DNA of 64,000 nt from Raffaelea ambrosiae (GCA_002778195.1 PCDI01000017.1:560872-624871), one strand, 5' to 3'; shown: positions 24,351 through 36,088, counted from the stretch's first letter. Notes: generated by a model not told the origin, from the sequence alone. Numbers and translations are program-made.

Positions 24351-26929
24351 AAACATGGCTGGACGGACTTCTCCAAAAAAACGGCGGACCAACGTCAACA
24401 ATTGTGACGGCCCTACGTATAGTATGTGCACTTTATGCTTGGATGCTGCTTTGCAAGAAGCAAAAAAAGAAAACTCAAATACGACAATCAACGGCTGAAG
24501 ACTTGCTACGGATAACCACGGCACAGCAAGAAGAGAAGGAAGCAAGGATGAGCATACGTACGCGGGGAGTTGTCTCGAGCTCCTCCTCGTGGGGTAAGAG
24601 GCTCGCTCAGCAACGTTCGCTTTCGTCCGCTTGTTGGCTTCAGGGTGGTAGTCTCTTACAAAGCAGTTCTAAGCCCATCTTGCATCTCCGCCTGCCCTTT
24701 TTATTATTCCTTCCCAATGTGGTAGGATGTATCGGAGACACTGTGGTCGAGGGGCACCTTTTTTCGGCTTTTGGCTTTTGGCGTTTGCATTATTTCCCCT
24801 GCGTTGTCTCGGTCCCGTCAAATGAGGCGAACAAAGCGAAGGGCCGTGACGCCGTGCTGGACGCCCCCCGAGAATGCCCCAGGTTAGACACATCGACAGA
24901 GGGAAAAAGAGGCGTAAGATAACAACGCAGTGCGGACGTGGCCAGGCCAACCAGGCTAGGCCAGGCCAGGCCAGACCCATCTGTGGCCTCGTCGAGAGCC
25001 CATCTCTTGTGTGTTTTGAGCCTCCTTTTGACCCTCCTAGAGGCTGGTCCGATTTAGTTAGTTATTTGTGGTTTTTTTTTTTGAAAGTGCACACCTGCGG
25101 TGTTTTTTTCACACACTGCGTGCCTGTTCCTGTTTTGGCCACATTTCCGCCCTCATTGGCCTCCCCATATTACGAACATGGCACAGTGTCGGCAGATTTC
25201 TGCCCATGGGCGGCTGGAGTGCGTTGGTTTCCTGCTGGTGCCGTTTTTGACATCGTTTCGTGGTTGCCTACGAAAGAAACGTGCAACAACGGGCGAAAGG
25301 CAGCCAACTTCCAACGAGCGGCATGCATTCTGGCCTGGCGCGAGCCGTTAGGGTATCATGATGGCCTGGCGCAAGGCGAATTTCTGCGATGCGCCTCCCA
25401 AACTAGAAGCTTTCATACTGCACTCTCATGCACTCCCACCCTCCTGGCCAGAAAAAGAAGCGGTCGAGTCAACATGCGAGAAGCCAGAGCCTGCCCATCT
25501 TGGCAGGGTCATGTGGACGAATGGCTGAGCTAGGGGGGGTGTGTGGGAGTCTGTCTAGGAGTACAGTGCACAGCAGGAAACCACCTACATAGTAACATAC
25601 AAGAGGACAGGGACGGGCCACAGAGAACAAGCCAACATCAGCACCAGGCTGTGGTTGGCTGGCACAGCTGTGCAGCTCTATGCAGGTGCAAGCTGGCTGC
25701 GCATCAGCAGGCCAGACCCCGAGGGCTGGCGATGACCAAATCCCAATCAATCGATATTACGAGTACATAGGGGGGGGGGGGGTCGGCCTTTTCTGACCTG
25801 TCTGCCTATCCCTCTTTTTTTTTTTTTTCTGTTTTCTGTTCTTGGTTTGCCTCCGCCTCCATTCGACGGTCTTCTTTTGCCCCGATCGGCCATGAATAAT
25901 GGAGAATTTCAGGCGACGGGACAATCGAACAATGGAACGGGGCGCGGGCGAGCTCGTGTAGTCCAGGGCTATGGAAAATGGAAGAATTGGAAATCAGGCT
26001 GGTAGGCGGTTTCGCAGGTGGCGACTCTAGGCGACTGGCAGTATGCGCTGGCCGGTTTCGATAGCCGGCAGGAGACATGACGACAGAGGCCAGCCACAAG
26101 CTCTATTGGAACACAGCCGACCTGCCTGACCGCCAGGCGCGGTAGTGAATAAGTGGAGTGCAGACACTGCCAGGCAGGCCAGGTTGTGACGACAGACAGT
26201 GGCCACCCAGACAAAGAGCCGGGGCTGATCGCTGTCTTGCTCCAGCAGGGTCAGTGAGCTAATACGACATTTTGATCAGGCAGTCTGCATCTTGCACTTG
26301 TGCTAGTGCCACGGCCAGGCTTTCCCTCTTGCGTCGACTTTCTATAATCTGAGCAAGCAAGCAACCTAGCATGCAAGCTGTGTCAAGTAGCTTGTCTGAT
26401 GGGCAGTTGCTGGACCGGTACTTGGATGCTCACTGTCCGTGGTCGCAGCCAAGCAGAAACACACTGGGGCCCGTCCTAAAACGCCCTGTAATATCATTAC
26501 ACCGTACGGCTGTCGTCGATTAGCGACTGATTGACTGACCAGCCCCACTGTAAGGCACCCAAGAAAGAGCTGCGGTGAACGGTTCGCCTCCCCGCCACTG
26601 ACGCGCGATTCATTTGCATAGTAGCTGCAATTTGCACTATGTAAGATCCGCGGCCCATCACCGTGCTCGATGCCGAGCTCTGTTGCGAAGCATCCGTGTC
26701 TGCCTGCTTGCATCCTTTGTCCATCCTGTCGGATGCTGACACCTCCTTGCTGCTGCGGCCTGGAAGGGGGGGGTCTGGAAATGGGCCTGTGTGTGAGTTC
26801 CAAAGATACATTGTAGGCGGCTCGCCGGGCGTTTACTGTGCTCCGCTTGTTGGGCGAATCTTCCTCGGCGGCTGTCAAGACAAAATCATGCCAGAATACC
26901 AAAAAGCGAAGCGCCTTTTGCCCATTCTC

Positions 26930-27730
26930 TCTCGCATCCTCTCTCTCTCTCTCTCTCTTGTGCCCGCCCTTCCTTCCAAGCTTGTCATACACTCCCTCTT
27001 GTCTTACTGAGGAGAACAGGTCAAACGCCTGCGCAACTGTGCAATGTGGGGCCAACGCCATTCGCTCCTGCCTTGTGGTGCTCGCTCTCCCTTCCCCACT
27101 TTCCGCCCCCGCTGACCAACCACAGTGCCCCTTTCGCCCCCCCTCCCCCAAACAGCCTGCCTTTCCGGTCTCTGGGCTCCGGGCTGGCCTGTCCCTTTGA
27201 CTCGCTCGCTCTTGTCCTCTTCTCGCTCCCCTCTTTCCGCCTCTGTGCCGATTACTACTCGTACAAAAAGGAAAACAAATACCTAGCCTTCCCTGCTCAC
27301 CTGTTTCTCCCTCTTTTCTGAACCTCATTTTCTCTCTGTTTCGTTCACATTTGCATCGTTATTCTTGCGCCGTTTGCCTCTCCCCGTCATCGCGTCGCCG
27401 TTTGCGTGTTGGCCCCATTCTTGTCGACTTCCTTCTCCGTCGTTCCTTCCTCATTTACACCGTACACGCTTGGGTCATCTGGCCTACACCGTTCGAATCC
27501 GGCTAGGCAAGAGCGTCCGAAACCCGCTATCCGCCCTACGTAAGCAAACGCCCATTGCATGCTATCTCTCTCTTGTGCCCACCTGCACTCTCTCTCTATC
27601 TCCGACTCGCTCCCGTTCCTCATTATCTCCCACTCCTTCCCTCCACCGCCTGAAACGCTTCCCTCTCTCTTTCTCTCTTTCTCTCTCTCTCCCTCCTTCT
27701 CCCTTCTTCCCCCAACACCCGCTTCTTGTC
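26930..27730 (+). promoter_or_regulatory. Long pyrimidine-rich leader of NBR1
   Basis: An alternating C/T-rich sense strand with CTCTCT runs at about 26939 and 27660-27690 lies 300-1100 nt before the ATG at 28021. It resembles the CT leaders of the other housekeeping genes here but is the longest. Confidence 0.4.
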
Positions 27731-28020
27731 ACCACTGCATCATCGCTCCAACGCAGTCAACGGTGCCTCTCCTCCACGGGCGTTACGAGACCGTTTTTTC
27801 TCAACTGTGCGTTTTCCTGCTGCCTGCCAGTGGTCTCGTCATTCCCGACATCCGCTGCGTCATTCTTATTGCCGCCCCGATAATCGATAGGTCGGTCCCT
27901 TCTCTGGCATGCATCCATACTAACCTGCATCTCTGCTCTAGCATCATCCTCTCTTCCGACCAGCACCACCAATCAGCAACTCCATCTTCCCACGACCCGA
28001 ACTCTCGCATACCCTCCACC

Positions 28021-31000
28021 ATGGCGTCGTCCGCGACGGCTGTGACGGGCGAGACCCCGATCACGCTGAAGATCAACTACAAGGGCATCACCCGCAAATT
28101 CAAGCTGCCGCTGCGTGAGCTCGTGGCCAGCTCTCTGGAGGCTACGGTAAGCACGACCGACACTCGTCGGACCTCAGATGGCCCTCGCGTTTCCCTTCTG
28201 ACCCCAACCATTGCTGACAACGCCCTGCACAGCTCCGCGAGCTCCTCGACATGCGTCCCGACTTCCAGTGCCACTTTGAGCGCTACTCGGATTCGGCCGG
28301 TTCGTACGTCGTCCTCAACCGCAACAACGCCTCTGTCTACAAGCAGCTCTACCGTGCTGCCAAGGCCAAGCAGAAGCTCAAGCTGCGCGTCGTCGACCTC
28401 ACCCCGCCGCCTGCTCCCGTCCCGAAGCCCGCCCATGCCACCACTGTCGAGGATGTCCCCGAGACGGACGAGGCTCCCAAGCCCGCCAAGTCGACCACCA
28501 CTCCCGTGATCGTCTCTTCCTCTATGGGCGCCCCGGCTGCTGCCCCGGCGGCCGCGGTCGAGGACGACCGCTCTCAGATCCCCTCCATCCCGGGCTGCTT
28601 CCCCACGGCCGCGTCGCCCGTGCCCGAGTCCATCTGGGACTTTGACGTGGACGCCCACCTCAACGCCACCCTGCAGAACATGGCCCGCAACCACGAGCTC
28701 CTCGAGCGTAACATTGCTCGTCTGGGTGCCTCAGTCGCTCAGTTTGGCCGCAAGACCGAGTCTCCTGATGCCGAGAAGGCCGAGAAGGTCGACAAGGTCG
28801 AGAAGATCGACAAGGTCGAGAAGGTCGACAAGGTCGACAAGGTCGACAAGACCGAGAAGACCGAAAAGGCCGAGGAGAAGAAGAACGCTCGCGCCACCGA
28901 GCCCGCTGGCGAGAAGCCCAGCGCTCCCAAGCCCATTCCGGCTGCGAAGCCCGCCCAGACCATTGGCCGTGTCGGCTGGTTCGACCTCGCCGAGGCTGTC
29001 CAGAACAAGACCGCGCGCTCAACCGCTGTGTGCCCCTCGGCTTTCCACGGTGCCTTCTCCGTCTGCTGCAACTCGTGCGAGCGCACCGTCCCGAACACCC
29101 ACTACCACTGCTCCACCTGCGAGGAGGGCGACTTCGACTTGTGCCAGGACTGCGTCGACCTGGGCATCACCTGCTACAACGCCGAGCACTGGTTGATCAA
29201 GCGCTACGTCAAGGACGGCACCATCATCAACAGCACCACGGAACGCGTCCCTCCCAAGCCCAAGGCTGCTGCTAAGCCGCCCGTCTCCAAGCCCGTTGCC
29301 GCTGCCAAGGACGAGCCTTCCCAGTGCACTTTCAAGAAGATCCTGGAAGACCTGCCGGTGCGCTCTCTCTCTGACATGCCCGCGGGTGGCGTCTCCTCCT
29401 CCACTGCTGCACAGAAGACTGCGGCTCCCTCGGCTGCGGTTGCCGCTGCCAAGACCAGCCTGGCCGACCTCTTCAACTCTCCCATCCAGTTCCAGATCCG
29501 CACTTGCAACAACTGCATCCGCGAGCTGCCTGAGGCCGAGTTCCTGCACTGTACCACCTGCTACGACTTTGATCTCTGCAAGGAGTGCTTCGCCCAGAAC
29601 GACCATGGCCACCACCCCAAGCACGCCTTTGTGCCGGCTGTGGAGGGCACCCAGTTTGGCCCCAACGTGAAGCGCCGCCTGGCGGCCGGCCGTGGCCAGC
29701 GCCACAACGCCGTCTGCGACGGCTGCGAGAAGTTCATCACAGGCGTCCGCCACAAGTGCATGAACTGCCCCGACTGGGACTACTGCTCTGACTGCGTCAT
29801 AAATGCCGACTTCGTCCACCCCAACCACCGGTTCGTGCCGGTCTACGAACCCCTGTCTGAGTCGAGCCTGAGCAGCACCAGCCGTGCTATCCATACTGGT
29901 ATCTACTGCGATGGCCCGCACTGCAACGTTGCTGGCCGCACATCCCGTGCCATTATTGGCGACCGCTACAAGTGTGCTGTGTGCCACAACACCGACTTCT
30001 GCGCCAGCTGCGAGGCCAGCCCGGCCAACACGCACAACAAGACGCACCCTCTCATCAAGTTCAAGACCCCTGTCCGCCACGTTTCCGTCACCACCACGGG
30101 CGAGCACGACAGCGGCCGGCGTATGCCTCTCATGGGTGACCGCCGCCCCCAGCCGGTGCCGACTTCGACTAATGTCAAGACTGTCGTCGATGTGAAGCCG
30201 GAGCCGGCCGTCGCCGAATCAAAGGTCAAGGAAGAGCCCAAGGAGGAGGTCAAGGAAGCCAAGGAAGCCAAGGAAGTCAAAGAGGAGATCAAGCTCAAGG
30301 AGGAGACCAAGTCCGAGGTCGCCTCCGAGGTGTCGACCCTCAACAATGTCGAGCCTGCCGAGGCTAACCTTGACGCCATGTTCGCCCGCGAGACCGTCGC
30401 CGACGGCACCATCCTACCGCCCAGCCACGTCTTTGAGCAGACTTGGGTCCTGCGCAACACCGGCCCCGTGGCCTGGCCCGCCGGCTGCTGCGTTCGCTTC
30501 GTGAGCGGCGACTACATGGGCCACGTGGACCCGAACCATCCGGCTGGCATTCAGGAGCTGGTCTCGGCCTCCGAGTCTACCATTTGCTACGAGGAGCTGG
30601 CTCCAGGGGCCGAGTTCCCTTTCACTGTCCTGCTCCGCACACCCTCTCGCCTTGGTAAGACCATCTCTTACTGGCGCCTGACCTCCAAGGGCGGCATCAA
30701 GTTCGGTGACCGCCTCTGGTGCGATGTGAACGTCCAGCCCAAGGAGGAGCCCAAGGATGAGCTCAAGAAGGTCGAGGAGGCCAAGGAGGTCAAGGAAACT
30801 AAGGAGGTCAAGGAGGTCAAGGAGGTCAAGGAGGCCTCTGCCCCGCAGTCGCTGGCGAGCAGCACTATGATCTTCCCCAAGCTGGAGAAGGAGTCGCCGG
30901 CAGCTAGTGTGCACCAGCCCTCTGTGCACGACGAGGCCCCTGCTGAGGTTGAGCAGGCTGTCGAGACCAATGATTTCGAGGACTGGGATGATGACTCTGA

Positions 31001-31091
31001 GGACGGATTCCTGACCGATGAGGAGTACGATATTCTTGATGCCTCGGACGAGGAGTACCTCGAGGAGGCGGCCAAGTCGATGAAGAAATAG
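28021..31091 (+). CDS. NBR1: NBR1-type selective autophagy receptor
   Basis: Cargo receptor linking ubiquitinated or peroxisomal cargo to Atg8. Exons 28021-28146 and 28233-31091 (994 aa). Order: PB1-like domain (about residues 12-98, TLKINYKGITRKFKLPL and a DFQCHFERYSDSAGSYVVL stretch); a Lys/Val/Asp/Glu repeat linker; four ZZ zinc fingers (CCNSCERTVPNTHYHCSTC; CNNCIRELPEAEFLHCTTC; CDGCEKFITGVRHKCMNC; a fourth beginning GIYCDGPHC and continuing YKCAVCHNTDFC); a second Lys/Glu linker; the NBR1 four-Trp domain (FEQTWVLRNTGPVAWPAGC through YWRLTSKGGIKFGDRLWCDV); a third Lys/Glu linker; and an acidic C-terminus with an Atg8-interacting motif YDIL in DEEYDILD (residues 974-977). The absence of a UBA domain agrees with known fungal NBR1 proteins. 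Convergent with NOP13. Confidence 0.93.
28783..28880 (+). repeat. Lys-Val-Asp/Glu codon repeat in NBR1
   Basis: Repeats of a 9-nt AAGGTCGAC/GAG unit encode a KVEKVDKVDKVDK-like linker between PB1 and the first ZZ finger. Two related KEVKE linkers flank the four-Trp domain at about 30225-30310 and 30760-30835. Confidence 0.8.
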
Positions 31092-31755
31092 GTGTGATTT
31101 GAAAAGGTTTCACCACAAAAGCGGTCCGTTCCGGCGTCGACCGGTGCCCCTGGCATGGTGCACTCGGCTTTTGTACACTCTGATTTCATGTCTCTGCTTC
31201 TTTTTTTTTCCCTCTCTTATTAGTTAACCGATATCTGCAAGGAGGACGATGATCTTGTTTGGGTTTGTTCTTTACTGTTCGTGGTTGTTTTTCTAAGTCG
31301 CTCCCTATTTGGTTTTAGGCTGTCTGTGAGATTTCTTTCGTTTCTATCTTCCCTACTACACACCATTGAAGTGCTATCACATTCTCTCTCTCTTTCTCTC
31401 TCTGTCTCTCTCCCCGCCTCCCACATTTCCTTAACGTCGTGTTCAAATTGCTATTTCCAGCTCGTCGCTGTCTAACTACCCACTTTCTTTCGAACCACGC
31501 AGCTGAGCAGGCGTGTTTGTAACAGCCACAGCTCATTGTATGCTAGTTTCCTGTTCCGTTACGTTTTGAGAATTGATTGCGTGTACTAAACATGGATGGA
31601 TGCTTTTGAAATGCTTTTGAATTTGCCCAAAAAAGGAAAACGGAGTCTATGCAAAAAAAATGGAAAAGGCTTGTCAAAATGCCGAAAAGGATGAGCGCAC
31701 CCATATGGATGCCAGGAGAGAAAACAATGGCCACCTCCTTTTTTCCCCGACTCTT
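31092..31755. other. Convergent 3' spacer NBR1 / NOP13
   Basis: Presumed 3' UTRs of both genes. A TCTCTCTTTCTCTC run lies near 31382-31410. Nothing else was seen. Confidence 0.6.
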
Positions 31756-33351
31756 TTATTCGAACACAGTCTTCTTGCCCATAGACTTGGTGACGGCACC
31801 CGACCGCCGCGCAATGTCGAGGTCCTGTAGAGTGTACGGCTTGTCCGAAGCCTCCTTCCGCTCCACCACCGCTTCCTCCTGTACGAACTTTCCCTGCCGT
31901 TCTCTCTTCTTGTCGCTTTGCTGGGACCGGAATTGTCTTTCTGGTCTGTCCCCTCCCCTTTGTCGGTTGCTGTCCTTGCTGTCTCTGCTGTCCTTGGGTC
32001 GGTCCTTGCCAAACCGCTTCTTGTACCGCTGCTGGTCGTCCTCGGCAAACTGGACCTTGAGCGGACGGCCCTTGAGCTGGTTCACCCACCACTTGCGCAT
32101 CTTGAACTTCTTGGGTGGTGCGCCGCCGCTGTTGTTGTTCTGGTTGCTGTTGTCCCCCGAGTCTTGTCCCGCTGCCTCTGCCAGGAAATCCTCTTCCGTG
32201 TCAACGGCCTCCCGGATCCGCACAAATCCCCTGACGGCCGACGCGGCCGCGATCGCCGCCATTTCGGCATACGATGCCCCCGCGGGAATGTCGGTGTTTT
32301 TCTGGTTCTGATGTTGCTGTTCGTCGTCGTCGTCGTCCTCCACCCCTGGTGCGTCGTCGTTGTTGTCACCGTTGTTTTCATCCCCGTCCTCCAGCTTGTT
32401 CTTGTTGTTGTTCCTTCTCGTCGACCGGACACCAAACTGCACCCATCCATACCCCCGACACCTCTCCGTGTTGTCCGGGAAGGTGGCCACCTTGGCCCAG
32501 GCGACGGGCCCGCAGGGTCCAAAGTGCCACAGCAGGTCCTTTTCGGTGGTGTCGAAGCCCAAGTTGCCGACAAAGATTTTGGTGCTCCCCGGGGTATCGA
32601 CGCTGTTGTGGGCATGGGTCGTGTTCTCGTTGCTGGCCGCGGCTCCTCCTGCTCCGGGTGCCTGCTGGCTGCTGCCCGGCTGGGGCCTCCCCTCAAACGA
32701 CTTGCTGTCCTTGATCAGCAGCCGCCGGCCGTCGAGCTCCGTCTCGGACAGGGCCACGGCGGCAATCTGGGCCTCGTATGTGGCAAAGTCGACATAGGCG
32801 AATCCCTTGTTGGGGGCGACGGGTGGTGCTGCTGCTTGCTTCTGCGGGTCGCCGCCGCCGTCCGCCGTCGTCTCGGCCCCAGCCTCGGCCTTCTCCTCCA
32901 CCGCCGCTGTCTGCCGCTGTTGTTTTTTGCCGCGGCTGCCACCGGTAGGGAGGTTCACGCGGGTGATGTCGGCCTCGGTGATGGCGCCGCCGGAGTTGTC
33001 GACGAGCCACTGGAAGAGCTGCGGCCGAGTGACGGTGAACGGCAGATTGCCGATCCAGACGCCGTACTGCGTGGGTTTCTCTTCTTTCTCGCCGTCAGTG
33101 GTGGTGGTGGTGGTGGTGGACGTGCTCTTGCCCTTCCTCTTCTTCCGCTCGTCCCGCTCGTCGTCGGAGGATGGCTTGGGCGGCAAGGGTTTGCCCTTTT
33201 TGAGGGCACGCTTGGCACGTTTGGACGGGGGCTCGGGGAGGGAGACGTCGACTTCGATTTCCGGGAGGTCGTGGGCGGTGCGGGACTGTTTTCGTTTTTT
33301 GGACGACGACGCGGCGTCGTCCGACGAGTGGCCGTGGTCTTCTTCGGCCAT
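31756..33351 (-). CDS. NOP13: Nucleolar RNA-binding protein NOP13
   Basis: Two-RRM protein of pre-60S/90S particles. Single exon, 531 aa; start chosen at MAEEDHGHSS (33349-33351) because the frame's upstream ATG adds only a non-conserved leader. N-terminal basic Lys/Arg region with a nuclear-localisation look (RAKRALKKGK). RRM1: YGVWIGNLPFTVTRPQLFQW (RNP2) and NKGFAYVDFATYEAQIAAV (RNP1). RRM2: TKIFVGNLGFDTTEKDLLWHF (RNP2) and CRGYGWVQF (RNP1). The second RRM is then interrupted by an Asn/Asp/Gln-rich low-complexity insert before its last strand, MRKWWVNQLKGRPLKVQFAEDD. The Arg/Lys-rich C-terminus ends AVTKSMGKKTVFE. The KWWVNQLKGRPLKVQFAEDD block fits Nop13 rather than Nop12. Confidence 0.88.
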   Translation of the reverse strand: MAEEDHGHSSDDAASSSKKRKQSRTAHDLPEIEVDVSLPEPPSKRAKRALKKGKPLPPKPSSDDERDERKKRKGKSTSTTTTTTTDGEKEEKPTQYGVWIGNLPFTVTRPQLFQWLVDNSGGAITEADITRVNLPTGGSRGKKQQRQTAAVEEKAEAGAETTADGGGDPQKQAAAPPVAPNKGFAYVDFATYEAQIAAVALSETELDGRRLLIKDSKSFEGRPQPGSSQQAPGAGGAAASNENTTHAHNSVDTPGSTKIFVGNLGFDTTEKDLLWHFGPCGPVAWAKVATFPDNTERCRGYGWVQFGVRSTRRNNNKNKLEDGDENNGDNNDDAPGVEDDDDDEQQHQNQKNTDIPAGASYAEMAAIAAASAVRGFVRIREAVDTEEDFLAEAAGQDSGDNSNQNNNSGGAPPKKFKMRKWWVNQLKGRPLKVQFAEDDQQRYKKRFGKDRPKDSRDSKDSNRQRGGDRPERQFRSQQSDKKRERQGKFVQEEAVVERKEASDKPYTLQDLDIARRSGAVTKSMGKKTVFE

Positions 33352-34678
33352 TGCGTAAACGTGTATTTGTTTGTGTGGGGTGTGGGAGTGCAAACGTGTA
33401 TGTCTTGCGTGTGAGGTTCACAAGTTTGGCTGGTCTTCACCACTTTTTCTGACTTTTTTTTTTCTGCCAGTATCATTTTTTATCAGTGGGGCCCGATAAT
33501 CCAGATAAGCTTCCCGCTTGGTCCTGTCTGGCTCTATTGTGGTTCTTTCGGTTCCAAGTTGCAACAACAGACACTAGCAAGTTAATTTGGAGGCGCTAAA
33601 AAGCCAATTCCCGCCCGCAGACAGAGCCGCCCACAGCAGGCAGGCTATTCTCTTCGACGGACGAGTACTAAGTCACTAGATCACTAGTTATGTGGTATAT
33701 ATTTTTTTTTCTCGAGGCCTGGTCTGGCCCAGCCAGCCAGTCTGGTCTTGTTTGGCCATCTATCCTCGACGCACGCGTTCGAACGAATTCACCATGGGGA
33801 TGCAAGGTACGTACATGTTGGCCATTTCGTTATTCGTAGGGCGGCCAGCGAGCCAGCCACTCGGGAAAGACGGTTGCCAGACAGCTAGCTGCACGAGTTG
33901 CGAACCAGGCTTAACCGGAGTTGGCTGGAGCAGCCCACAGCTCAACTGCAGATGACCATACGAGTGAGAGTTACAGAGCCCACTCTTTCGAGATCCACTT
34001 TCTCCAGCAAGCACATGCATGTTCCTTTCCCATTGGGAATGCAGATTGACAAGCTCACTGGTCCAGTTCACCAACGCCCGAATGCATGCTTTGACAATGG
34101 TGTGTGCAGAATCCGTGCAAATCCAAGCACACATAGCATGGCCCCCCTTCCCCCAAGCGCCTGGGCGGCCACTCCGCTCGGCCAGGCTGCTCTCGCTCCT
34201 CGTCGTTTGACCGCTCTTCTGGCGGATCGTCGCTTCTGGCGGATCGTCGTCTCTGCATCCAACGCCCCCTTCCGTCCGCATATGAGAGCCAGCGGACCAG
34301 CGAGCAGGCCACCAAGGACGGCCATGCAACCGCCTACGTAGTATGTGTAAGATACGAGTCAGAACCTCTCGTATGTGGCCAGCCAGGGGCAGGGCAGCCA
34401 GCCTCGGTGAGTTGTCTCGCTTGGGGGTTGTTCTGGGGGAGTGTACTATGTACGAGTAGGCGTCTGGAAAACCCCTGGTCTGGTGGTCAGGTGGCCTGGT
34501 GGCCGGGGACAGGGAATACGCAGGACAGCAAAAAGAAAGCATGCTCATACATACTATTCGTAGTTCCAGGAGTGTGCTCGTAGGACCTTCTCGTATTCTA
34601 CGAGAACGGCCGACGGGTTGAAAACCCGGCTGGACAGGAGCACACAGCCCGCCAAATCCGGGAGGGTCTAGGTCTACA

Positions 34679-34694
34679 TACATAGTACTATGTA
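34679..34694. repeat. 16-bp perfect palindrome
   Basis: TACATAGTACTATGTA equals its own reverse complement. Shorter versions of this ACATAGTA/TACTATGT motif recur in other spacers (near 14415, 14815, 38550). Whether it is a protein site or simply an abundant AT word cannot be told. Confidence 0.5.
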
Positions 34695-35084
34695 GTACTG
34701 TGTGGTGTGCTCGCAGGGCTCTGGCTGAAGGCCGGCTCCGTCCACTGTAGGAGCAAAGAGACAGTGGTAGCAATGGCGGCCATTGCAGGCCGGCCAGCCA
34801 CTGAGAGACCCCAGAACAAAGACAGCACTGGTTGCTACCCTGACTGCACCCAACTGCACCCAACAACACGCCCGCAATCCCTGTGCCCTCCCTTCCCAGA
34901 TCTGCCCCACACGGCGGCAAGCCAATCACTGCGGCCTGCCCGCGGATTGTTTCCGACGAACAAGGGCGCCGCTGGAGGCTCCAGCACACACCCCAGCACA
35001 CAACGACTGTTACAGTATCTGACCAACATGCGCTGCCAACTGGCACTGGTGGCCTCTGGACCCTCCTCTCCACCCACCGAGGGG

Positions 35085-35580
35085 AATCCGCTTTTTTTCC
35101 TCTCGTCGTCTTTTCCGCCCTCTGCTTCCTTTTGTCTGCCCTTTCCCAGGTTTCCCCTTCCAGCTTCCCTTCCGCTCTCGCTTTGCCGTTCCTCTTCCCT
35201 TTCTTCTCTCCTCGTTTTTCGCCCCTCCCAAGCCCAAAAAAAAGCAACCACACCCGCCCACCACGACCACCACCCTCGCACAATCCCACACCCCCTACCC
35301 AATTCTTTATTGTTATTCTCCCCTTACTCTCTCCCTCTGGCTGGTCCGTGCCGGGGCCACACAAACCGTTCGTGGCTGCTGTCGCCGGCCTTGCACACTC
35401 ATTTTCTTCGTCCTCCATAATTTTTTTTTGTCTCACCTTCCCTCGTCTCTGTTTTTTTTTTTTTCCTCCTCGGCTCTCCTCTTTTCCTCAACTTCCTCCA
35501 CCACCACCACTGCCGTCGCCGCCGCCCGCGCACTTTCTCTTCCCGTCTCCTCCTTGTTGGCCACTTTCGACCGACGCCCT
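35085..35580 (+). promoter_or_regulatory. Pyrimidine-rich leader of STS1
   Basis: C/T-dominated sense strand with T9-T12 runs, 500-1000 nt before the STS1 ATG. The bias also removes stop codons on both strands, so long open frames here are not evidence of a gene. Confidence 0.4.
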
Positions 35581-36088
35581 CTTTCCTCATCCTGAACTGC
35601 GCCGTCCCTCTCTTCTCCGTCGTTCGCGATCATCGCCCTCGTTCGGCGTCCTTTTATTCCATCCGCCATCCATCACCGATAGATCCAGCCCGTCCGCATT
35701 CGGCAAATCGCCCACACACACGCCCATACACACCCACCTGGTCGACGGCCAGCATTTGACAGCAATCTTAACTTTCTCGGCTGGCCATTTGGGGACACCT
35801 ATCGTCCCTTTGTGAAGACGAATTAAAGCCACTGGGGCTCTGTTGATCCGAACTAGATTAACAGCCTGGCCTCGACATCAGTTACTCCGACCGACTAGAG
35901 GCCTTTCCGTTGACTGGCTTTCATCATTCTTTTTCTCCCGCTCCTGTCACTTCTCGACTGCGGATCGCCTTCTAGCCTCCTCGACGCATCGGCTTCTCGG
36001 TTTCTCACATTGACGCTTGCGCTGTTTCTGTCGGGTCCCCCCTCGTCGGCACTCTCCCTTGGCTTGCCCGGACCTGCTGCCTCGGAAA

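Larger units (their letters stand above)
23092..28020. other. Large gene-free spacer (4.9 kb) before NBR1
   Basis: The longest stretch without a recognised gene. It holds a (GT)12 and a (CGAA) tetranucleotide array, a G13 run near 25771, a CT dinucleotide run at about 26939-26958, and a long pyrimidine-rich leader to the NBR1 start. Frames of up to 320 codons (for example 26366-27328 minus and 24002-24922 plus) have no domain and partly encode the microsatellites. No tRNA or transposon protein was recognised. Confidence 0.55.
33352..36088. other. Divergent spacer NOP13 / STS1
   Basis: About 2.7 kb with no recognised gene. It includes a 16-bp perfect palindrome at 34679-34694 and a pyrimidine-rich leader from about 35085. 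A 558-codon minus-strand frame (33760-35436) crosses most of it; see findings. Confidence 0.5.

Noticed and set aside
24002..24922. 306-codon frame in the spacer before NBR1
   Set aside because: It encodes the (GT)n and (CGAA)n microsatellites and shows no domain or codon bias.
26366..27328. 320-codon minus-strand frame
   Set aside because: Mostly antisense to a C/T-rich leader, which removes stop codons; no domain and no plausible start context.
27480..27505. GTTCGAATCC box resembling a tRNA T-arm
   Set aside because: The flanks do not pair as a T stem and no D-arm or acceptor stem was found at the right distance.
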